NCBI GenBank assembly: GCA_963662175.1
Contig: OY759214.1
Location: forward strand, 2,976,001 to 3,040,000
Length of the DNA: 64,000 nucleotides
Origin: Aradus depressus
Taxonomy: Eukaryota; Arthropoda; Insecta; Hemiptera; Aradidae
Direction: 5' to 3'
The notes under the pieces are model-generated. The model was not told the origin of the DNA. It saw only the letters and a list, made by a program, of their open reading frames with translations, and searched no databases. Of the stretch, positions 9,687 through 17,884 are shown one piece after another (position 1 is the first letter of the stretch; every line of letters begins with the position of its first letter). A program made the translations under genes and the position numbers.

Positions 9687-11240
9687 ACTCTCATACTTTT
9701 TTTTTTTTTTTTTTTTTTTTCGGGTGCTCCTGACCCCTTAGGGGGGTCGGTCACATCACCCTATGTTCTCCCGGCTTCTTACGCCGAGTGAGGATCTTGT
9801 CGGGGGTTCTGTTCTGCCTGTGTCCCGGAGCCGGGGGCAGCCGCCGCACGCCTGTCGGTGGTCGGTGGGGCCCCCGGCACCGGGTTAGTAGGCTTTCTTG
9901 ATTCTCCGCCAGGAGGAGACGAACCGACCAAAAGCCAGGTAGCCAGCCTCTGTCATCAGTCCCGGCAGGTCCAGTCCCAGGTACGATCCTGTCTGGCGAA
10001 TCAGCGCCGCCCTGGGCACGTCGTATAGCGGGCATTCGAGAACTACGTGTTCCGCAGTCTCGACGCCGCCACACGAGCAGGCTGGGCTGTTCTTCTTAAA
10101 GAAGAAGAGCTTGGCGCTGAAGTCGCCGTGACCTGATAGCATCTGTGACGTCCAATGGTCTGGTTGTACCCATGGAGAGTCAAGGCGCGTCTGGACGTCT
10201 GGGAAATAGGTGAAGGTTGTACGGCCATCTGTCGATTGCGCCCAACGCTGTTGCCATCTTTCTACGATCCATTCCTGGACAATGCCCCTCAGGCGATCTG
10301 GTCTCGCCCGTCCTTGTATCTCCCTTTCCAGGGCTTGACGCAAGGCCATGTCCGTGTCTGCCTCTATTGGTAAGCCGCGTCTACAGAAGTACGAGGCGAC
10401 GGCCCCATCCAAGACAAGGTCTATGGGTGGGGCCCCCGCCAGCACCTGCAGCGCAGCCGTGGAGACTGTACGGTAGGCTTTGGTAATCCTGAGGAGGGCT
10501 GCTCTTTGAGCTTGAAGTAGCAACGTACGCCGTCACTTGGTGGGGTGAACCCACCATCCGGCAGCGGCGTACCTTGCTACTGCCTCGAAAACCCCGGTGT
10601 AAATAGTTTTACACGCGGAGTAGCCGAGGCCCCACGTCGCTCGGGCTAGGTAGCTCAGAGCGTTAAAGGTAGCTGTTGTCCTATCCTTGATGGCAACAGC
10701 GTGGGGCGTGACGTTGAATCCCGGCCCAATCCCCACACCCAGGTACGTGATCACGGCCGGAAATTCAACGCGTCGGTCGTGTACTGCAAGAACCAGGGGG
10801 TGGCGGGCGTCAGTTTTTCCTCTCATCAGCATAGCCGCTGTCTTGCTGGGAGAGAGGGTTAACTTGTTCAGTCGGCACCAAGTGTCAGCAGAGTCGATCG
10901 CGGCTTGGGCTCGGGCAGTCAGAGTGGCACGACTGTCAGCGTGCACCGTGACCACTAGGTCGTCAACATAGGCTATTGCCCTGTGTCCACGAGTCTCGAG
11001 GTCACGAAGCAGTCCATCAAAGAGTATGTTCCAGAGTGTTGGTCCGAGGACCGAGCCCTGGGGACACCCTCTGGTGATGTTCACTGTAGTGCTGGTGAAT
11101 TGCTGTCTCACCGTCGCAGAGCGCACGCTGAGGAAGCTGGAGATGAGCCCGAATAGGTTCCTAGGTATTCCCACAGACCGTAGTCGCAAGAGAATGGCAG
11201 GCCACCAGGCGCAGTCGAAGGCCGCGGCTACTCTCATACT
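9687..11240 (-). mobile_element. 5'-truncated R1-type non-LTR retrotransposon with target duplication
   Basis: The element is flanked by the 11-bp direct repeat ACTCTCATACT at 9687-9697 and 11230-11240. Reading the minus strand it enters mid reverse transcriptase at 11229, runs through the ORF to a stop at 9885, has a 3' UTR of about 160 bases and ends in poly(A) (T-run at about 9698-9720 on the + strand). Target duplication, poly(A) and 5' truncation are the hallmarks of target-primed reverse transcription. GC content is visibly higher than the surroundings. Confidence 0.92.
9885..11229 (-). pseudogene. R1-clade reverse transcriptase ORF, C-terminal part, one internal TGA
   Basis: The frame opens at the truncation point with AAAFDCAWWP, the catalytic palm motif A region. 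It then shows GCPQGSVLGPTLWNILFDGL (motif B; this wording is typical of the R1 clade) and YVDD at 10970-10959 (motif C, with V in place of the usual A). After the polymerase comes the C-terminal domain with CSCGGVETAEHVVLECPLYD, the cysteine-histidine finger of R1-like elements, and a stop at 9885. The only break is an in-frame TGA at 10535-10533; the frame continues unchanged after it (LLLQAQRAALLRITKAYRTV). The endonuclease and N-terminal RT are missing. The codons upstream of 11229 (through 11255) are target DNA fused by chance. Confidence 0.88.
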
Positions 11241-11765
11241 GTCGTAACTCCACAAAAATATATGCCATCGTCAACGCAAAGTTCAGAAGTGACAATATAA
11301 TATTATATATGTTGATTCAGATTCCCCAGAGTAAGACATGTATAGATTTTCAGCCAAATCGACCAAAGAGGAGAGAACGTAACTCCATACTGAGTGAATA
11401 AAAAAGAGTCATGAATTTTTACTTTCTTATATTATGTGCTGACGATGGCGTAAACCGAAACCGATACCCTTTATATATGTATATGTATATATATTGGTAG
11501 AATTAGACAATATAAAAGTTACAAGTTCTTTACTTTCATTTATTTCATTAACTTTCCCCACTATATCGATACAGAACTACAGAAGATTAAAACATTCCTT
11601 CAAAAAGACTCACTGCCAGTCTTCTATTGGCAATATTGTTTTTGACACTTCCTTTCCTTGCTAATCTTCATAGATTACAAACTATTCTGTAATTGGTAAT
11701 AGGTATCCGTATCTATTGGCGATATATCAAATATATCGATATTGTTTTATAACGATATATGTATA
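11241..11765. other. intergenic with repeat B fragment
   Basis: Bases about 11320-11400 resemble a repeat B segment ('gattttcagccaaatcgaccaaagaggagag'). The rest is AT-rich with TATA microsatellite near 11472-11500. No gene. Confidence 0.45.
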
Positions 11766-12441
11766 TACACTCGTCCACAAAAAAACTGGGACACTTAGAT
11801 TTTATAGCGTGCTTGACTTCTGAGCTCAAGGTCGTGGGTTCGTAGCCCGACCGAGGCCCTTAGTTTATTTTATCTGGGAGGTAAAATAAACTTAAGCACG
11901 TCGTCCTTCGGATGGGACGTTAAGCGATGGTCCCGAGCCTGTACGATGTCAGGTACTCGTTAAAGACCCCTCCCTACTCTAGATGAATAAAAATTTAGGG
12001 TAGGCAAAATTTAGGACTCCCACAGTAGAGTCGGGCTCATGTCCACCAGAGTGACGAAAGAGCGCTCTGGTAGTAGGCGATATGACCTCGTAGTTAAAGC
12101 CCGGGCATGAGTCATAAAACCTAACCTAACCTAACATAGCAATAAAAAATATTTATTTTACCAATACTAGAAAAACTATGCACAATATCTAAATCAGAAG
12201 AGAACACTGGTAAACTGAATTACGGTTTGTTTTGATAATCCTCTTACATCACTTCAAAGGATTAAGACTTTTAGGGTCAACCTCATAGTAAACAACAACA
12301 ATGTGTAAACACACCGTCACTGATACGAAAGGCAACATTCTTAGACTTTAATTTGGAAATATATTTGAAATATATACATACATATATGTAAGTGTAATGT
12401 ATGACTATTGTAATGTCCCAGTTTTTTTGTGGACGAGTGTA
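11766..12441. mobile_element. Tc1/mariner-type MITE carrying a SINE
   Basis: Perfect 26-bp terminal inverted repeats: CACTCGTCCACAAAAAAACT.. from 11768 and its exact inverse ending at 12439, each abutted by a TA dinucleotide (11766-11767 and 12440-12441), the target duplication of the Tc1/mariner superfamily. No transposase frame, so non-autonomous. About half of its length is a SINE-A copy (about 11800-12137) that inserted later. Confidence 0.9.
11800..12137 (+). mobile_element. SINE-A, near full length, CTAAC tail
   Basis: Contains a tRNA-like B box region ('gtcgtgggttcgtagcccgac'), the 'ttattttatctgggaggtaaaataaactta' hairpin, the conserved body and the tail (CTAAC)3 at 12121-12135. The hairpin 'ccagagtgacgaaagagcgctctgg' lies near 12050-12070. 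Nested in the MITE. Confidence 0.88.
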
Positions 12442-12448
12442 GGTATAA

Positions 12449-13287
12449 TGTGATAATCTAAAAAAAATAATGTTGAATAAAAATAAATATATAAATAATA
12501 ATTGAATTAATAAAATTATTTGAAATTAAATAAACAAATAAAATTACCACATTTCCTGTAGAAATTATAGCTGGTTTTATTATTCTTACTAAATTTTGAT
12601 TTCTACAATAATTCCCGAAAAGGGCGCTAATAAAATATCGAAAGTTGAAGAGCTGCAATTTTGAAGAAAATGCACGTATTAAAAAAAAAAAATTATTAAC
12701 AAATTTTCCATTTGGATTTCTTCTAATTTACTAAAGAGATGCCATCTTGTTTCTTTTTTTTTTTTATGTTAAATCTAAACCAAACTAAATTACCTATCTT
12801 ACTGGGTTCTAAGGGAAAATGAATAGCATAGAATTAGAGAACAAAAATAAATCTTACGAACTAATTACTTACTTAAAACATCAGTCTTTTTTCTGTTTTT
12901 ATATTTTGGGCGTATATACATATAAATAAAAAGTACCTTTTCTCTTCTACGTACTTCCAATGTTATAATTTTCACTCCTACATCTTCTCTCACTCAGGCT
13001 GGTTCACTATACCTTAACCCTAAAAACACTTCTCTCTCTAGACTAACCACTTCCATCTCTCTCCTTAGACTGTATCTCACTATTTAAAACAGCTGATCGT
13101 CGTCTTTTGTTCTCCATTCATTGGTTGTTCACATTTCGTTTTAAAACAAAATGCGACTAGTCCATCTTTGTATATTTATTCACTATTTAAGCTACTTCAC
13201 TCTTAAGAGTTATTTTTATACAAATAATAATAATTGATTTTATAATATATTAATAATCTTAATGTGTGTACATATTTTTACATAACA
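12449..13287 (-). mobile_element. diverged solo LTR, reverse orientation
   Basis: Begins TGTGATAA and ends CATAACA on the + strand, the inverse of the TGTGAT...ATCACA frame of the LTRs at 4137 and 23810. Reverse-complement blocks match those LTRs: 'ctacaggaaatgtggta', 'gaaatcaaaattta', 'atggcatctct', and, shared with the 4137 copy, 'aataaatatacaaaga' and 'gatcagctgttt'. No target duplication is clear, so the outer edges are uncertain. Confidence 0.65.
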
Positions 13288-14379
13288 GAATATAATATAT
13301 ATTTTATTTATATTCAAGTTGTCTCACCTGTAAATGTTTTATCCGGATCTTACTTCCAGACAGATAGTTCTTGAGTACATGAGAACCTAAAATTTCATGT
13401 CGGTATATTCTTTTTGTCATGAAATTTCGGCGAAAACAAACTCAACATCGTATTTTTGACCGATTGCACGCACAACAGCTGAGAAAATGAGAGTCGCCTG
13501 TGTGCGCTTAGTCTAAGGTGAATCACTGATTTATCTACGTCTCACTCCGAAAACATTGCTGACTGAGTGGCTCATGTTTTTGAAACATACATGAGTGTCC
13601 TCTCTCACTCTCTCTCGTCTCATATTTCGGTTTCTTCGTAGTTTACTCGGAAGTTGCCAAAGTATTTACTCAGTTCTCAGGTCATACCCTGAAGTCCTCC
13701 GTAAGGGTAGTTTCGTTATTGTCTCTCTCCCCTTGTTTGGTCTGCAACTGGGGTGAGTTCCTGACGAGATGTTGTCAAATTACTTTCGGATCTGTTCAGT
13801 TAGTTGCTGTCGACCTTATATATAGTTCTCTCTACTCTGTAGGCCTGTCACAACCTTCCAGCTCCTAAACTGCAAGAGATGCAATAATGAAATTTACACA
13901 TTTATCTAAATTGATGTCCCTAGTTCATACATACTCTAATTTTGCATTCGGTGTTCCCCATACGTCGAAAAAAGGGTTCAAATCAAGATTTTTGAAAATA
14001 GACTAGTAGGATGTTAATGAAAGTCTGGAGTGAAAGTTTTTTTTATTTAAAAAATACAACTTTGATCCACCCATCGGTCCTTTTAGTTAAGCAACCAATC
14101 AAATTGAAGGTTTTATCTATTACATTCCCCGGAGAGTGTCTAGATTCCCTGGATAATGTCCACATTCCCCGGAGACTGTCCACATTCACCGCCTGCTCAC
14201 TCTTACCGTAACATAATCACTTTGTCGCTAAAATTATGAATATAAATAAAATGATAAACACAAAAGCAACGTCATTGCTAAAATTTTCAAATAGTTTTCT
14301 CCTGTCAGTAGAGTAATTCAGTTGAAAACTTCATCTCCATTTTTTGCACAATTTTGCCTATTTAGGTTTATTCACTCAG
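13288..14379. other. intergenic, no gene seen
   Basis: A CTCTCACTCTCTCT microsatellite lies near 13600-13615. A faint repeat B block is at about 13385-13470. A short tandem 'attccccgga-a-tgtc' motif repeats near 14125-14185. No coding sequence supported. Confidence 0.4.
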
Positions 14380-14585
14380 GCTAGGTATCTTTAATGAGCA
14401 CCTGGCATCGCCTTGGCTCGGGGCCATCGCTTAACGTCCCATCTGAAGGACGGCGGGCTCAAGGCTCGGGGCCATCGCTTAACGTCCCATCTGAAGGACA
14501 ATATGCTCAAGGTTTTTTCAACTCCAGTTTTTAACCTGCGATCTTGGACTCAGTAGACTAACACGTTACCTCTGAGTTACCGGCG
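14380..14585 (-). mobile_element. SINE-A, minus strand, internal duplication
   Basis: Reads the SINE body backwards ('gctcggggccatcgcttaacgtcccatctgaaggac' appears twice in tandem at about 14418-14500), then the tRNA-like head inverse 'ggactcagtagactaacacgttacctctgagttaccggcg'. Confidence 0.8.
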
Positions 14586-15107
14586 CACAGTGTGAAATTT
14601 ATGAGTTTTGATTTTCAAAATTCGAGCCCCCGCTCAATTTTTGATCAATTTGGATGAAACTAGATGCAAAATATTTGTGAAAGCTGGCTTTTTATCAGGT
14701 AACTGTGGGTTTCATAATCAAGGTATTATATGCCAATTGACAGCTGCCAAAACCCCGCGAAAATGTTAAAAAAATTATTTTTTTTGTCTAAGTTTTTTGT
14801 TAACGGGTTTTTACAACTTAAATGAATGTTTTTTGGTTCGCTGATTACGAATTCAATATTTATTTTAGCCAAAAGTGGTCCTAAAGTTGTCATTTTGGCC
14901 TAAAGTGGTCCAAATTCAATATATTGGCTATTTTTGCCACTGGCACATATTACTTGATTGTGAAACCCGCAGTTATCTGAAAAAAAAACCAGCTTTAACA
15001 AATATTTTGCACCTAGTTTCATCCAAATTGATCAAAAATTGAGCGGGGGCTCGAATTTTGAAAATCAAAATAATAATCACTCATAATTTTCACACTGTGC
15101 GGCGCCC
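14582..15107. mobile_element. fold-back element, about 520 bp
   Basis: The left arm starts CGCACAGTGTGAAA and the right arm ends in its inverse near 15103. Arms of about 135 bases are complementary (left 'gagcccccgctcaatttttgatcaatttggatgaaac', right its inverse near 15020-15055). The loop contains two copies of 'ttttggcc-aaagtggtcc'. No ORF. The left edge abuts the SINE head, so one inserted next to or into the other. Confidence 0.8.
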
Positions 15108-16786
15108 CCATTTCGTATATATAAGTATTGTTAGCTGCTGCAATCTAATTCCCCGAATGTGACGTCATTGCGAAGCGCAGAGACAGCTGCACAGAGGCCG
15201 CTACCGTAGCCAGAGAGGCACTCCATGCTGGGATCCCCCTTCGCTCGGACGTTCTGCCGTCTTGTTACTTTTTCTTGTTTATTGTGAATTTAAAAATTGA
15301 AAATTATTACGTTAAATTATATTTTTTATATATTTCTAACAATATATATATGGAAGCAAAAATAAAAATAAAAGTTAGCTCAGCACACCATGGGGGAGAT
15401 CTTCACCCTTGCTGTTCTCAAGTTGATGAAAATACTCATTTTTTTGAAAAACCTTCCCTCTCCCCACAATGGAGGCCTACTTTGGCGGTGCGGGGGGTGG
15501 GGGGTTGTTAAGCCACACTTAAGGACTTAGGGGACAGAGCGGAGGAAAGTGAAAGAGGGGCAGGGGGGGTCTGATGAGCTTAGCGGAAGCTCCTTGCCGG
15601 GATAAGAAGGGCTTAGCTTGAAGCTCTGGTCGAAGCAAGCGTTTAGGCTGAGCGACTTGCTCAAACGGTAAGTCCCCTAGCCAGCCACAAGTCCCGCAGG
15701 CATTGTCCCCCTTCTGCTTTAGCTTACCTCAGATGCATCTAAAACAGGTGGAATACTTTTGAGGTCATAAGCAACTTTTGTTGGGAATCGTTAATTTTCG
15801 AGATACCTGTAGAAGAGGTTATAAGTTAGAGTGGTGGGGAGAGGGATAGTGGTGGGAGTGGAGGGGAGAGGGACAGTGGTAGGAGTGAGGGAGTGGAGGG
15901 GAGAGGGACAGTGGTGGGGTGGAGGGAGTAGGATGGTGATAGGGAAAAGGAGAAAGGTGGGGGAGAGGAAGAGTGGTGGGAGAAAGCCAATCTAAAAAGA
16001 AACAATATAAAAACTCTTTCAAGACCGCAAGTTTTGAGCGCTATATGTTCGGTCGTATTGGTCCTTTCCGAGTGCATTGTTTCTTTTGTGCAAAAGATGC
16101 CGACGATCCTATTTTCGATGTTTTTCACTTCAGGGCGAAAGCTGTCTACAAAATGACTACCGGCGTTTTTTCATTTAAACTTTTTTTCTATAATTTTCCT
16201 CACCTGGTCACATAAAGAATGTTTTCAGAACAATATTAATGACTTTCCACACTTCAGAAATCGATTCTTAATTCAGTGCATTTTTCAGAATTAATAACAA
16301 AAAAATGTGGGTTGCCATGAATAACAATGGATGACTAGGGATATCTTCATTTTGCTGCCAATCCTGATTGGCTATTTTCTCTGAAACGACTACAGGTAGA
16401 TAACATAACGACAAAATGTCACATAACCACTGTAGATCTTCATATTTACATTAATCAAATGAAAGGATCTGACACTTCTGATTGAATGAGCCTTGATGTT
16501 TTTTTAAGAGCGCTTGAACTGAATAAAACCTTTGTTTATTTGTCATTAATATTTAAATTATAGAGAATAGATATGACGCAGTGTTGTCGCTGTAACAACC
16601 CTCATTGAAAAACAAAATGTCCTGGCTATTGAGACTTCGATTTTTTGGGACTCACGAGTTTTGGAGAAATCATTTTCCCCAATTCTCGCGAAAAGAGCTA
16701 CATTATGTTGAGTTTAACATAGAATAAAAGAGCGCCAAATGTCCTTTGTGTAGTAACTTGTTTGTTGTGTAGCTCAATTTGAGTTT
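15104..16786. other. intergenic; GC-rich island and GA-rich minisatellite
   Basis: Bases 15145-15265 are GC-richer than the surroundings and contain a perfect palindromic TGACGTCA at 15160-15167 (CRE-type site). A donor-like AACGGTAAGT lies near 15665. Bases about 15835-15975 are a degenerate GA-rich minisatellite (unit near 'ggggagagggacagtggt'). Open frames over these are low complexity. No gene is supported; the island could be an unrecognised promoter or transposon start. Confidence 0.45.
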
Positions 16787-17110
16787 GTACTTCCCCAGTT
16801 ATAAGGAAGTAACGAAATATGTTGGAAATTCGATGTTGAATTTTCTCCAAATTTCATGTTTTCTGACTCAGTTTTCAAAAATGGAAATAGAATGTTCTGA
16901 ATGTCTGTTCGTCTGGGGACACGATAACTCCCAATAGAATGAATATTTCGACACGAAATATTATACGTGTTTTCAGAATCCTATAAGAACGACATCTATT
17001 GAGTTTCAACCAGATCGGTAGATTGGTTACAGAGGAAGAGCAAAACTTAGTTCAATAGTTTGCACTGGGGAAGTTCATTGTCGGTGATTCACCGACGACT
17101 CTTTTTGTTT
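16787..17110. repeat. repeat B copy with a good 3' terminus
   Basis: Starts GTACTTCCCCAG and ends 'gcactggggaagttcattgtcggtgattcaccgacgact', so both inverted ends are visible. The interior has the 'acgataactcccaatagaatgaat' and 'tttcaaccagatcgg' modules. Confidence 0.82.
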
Positions 17111-17323
17111 TGCTAAGGCTCCCCTCAATCTTGGTTGAACTACTGACGTCAGACAACTATTCATAGTTCTAAACATGAGATGAGTCCATCAAAACAGTAG
17201 GATCTACTGGGGTGCGGGTGGGGGGAGTCGGTCTCTAGTCTAGACAGCTGGGAGGACAAATTTAGCACCTCTGTCTAGTGGGCCTCCAGGAGTCCCCCCC
17301 CCCCCCCCCCCCCCTGTTGAGGC

Positions 17324-17590
17324 GCCAAGCTCTCTCCGTGAGTGAGCGCCAACCTAACTACCGAGTGAGCGCCAACCTAACTTCCATGTGAGCGCCAAGC
17401 TCTCTCCGTGAGTGGGCGCCAACCTAACTACCGAGTGAGCGCCAACCTAACTACCATGTGAGCGCCAAACTCATTACCTGTTGAGGCGCCAAACTCTCTC
17501 CGTGAGTGGGCGCCAACCTAACTACCGAGTGAGCGTCAACCTAACTTCCATGTGAGAGCCAAACTCACTTCCTGTTGAGGCGCCAAGCTC
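17324..17590. repeat. minisatellite, about 23-bp unit, about 11 copies
   Basis: Repeats of GTGAGCGCCAACCTAACTAC with variants ('cgccaagctctctccgtga'). Preceded by a C-homopolymer at about 17297-17315. Confidence 0.9.
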
Positions 17591-17884
17591 ACACCTTTTT
17601 AAAGTTTTTACGTGGGCCGTGAGGCATAAGAATTTTCTATTTATGCTGAAGAGGGGGGAAGGGGGGGGGGGGGCGGATAAGTCAGAAACCACCCGCTCAA
17701 AAAAATTGAAAATAACTTATTTCTAAAATGATATAACTTGAGTTACTAACCGGGCAGATAACTTGACTAACGTACTTGGACCGTTGGAACCCTAAAACTG
17801 AAAGAAAGAAGAAAAACATTTTATTTGGACCAGTACTAAATATGTACTTTACACAAAATGGGCAAATAAACAAGAAAATTATAA

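Noticed and set aside
10155..10486. Plus-strand frames over the R1 remnant
   Set aside because: Shadows of the minus-strand reverse transcriptase ORF.
15572..15600. Hammerhead ribozyme at CTGATGAGCTTAGCGGAAGC
   Set aside because: The second core block is GGAAG rather than GAAA and flanking stems do not form.
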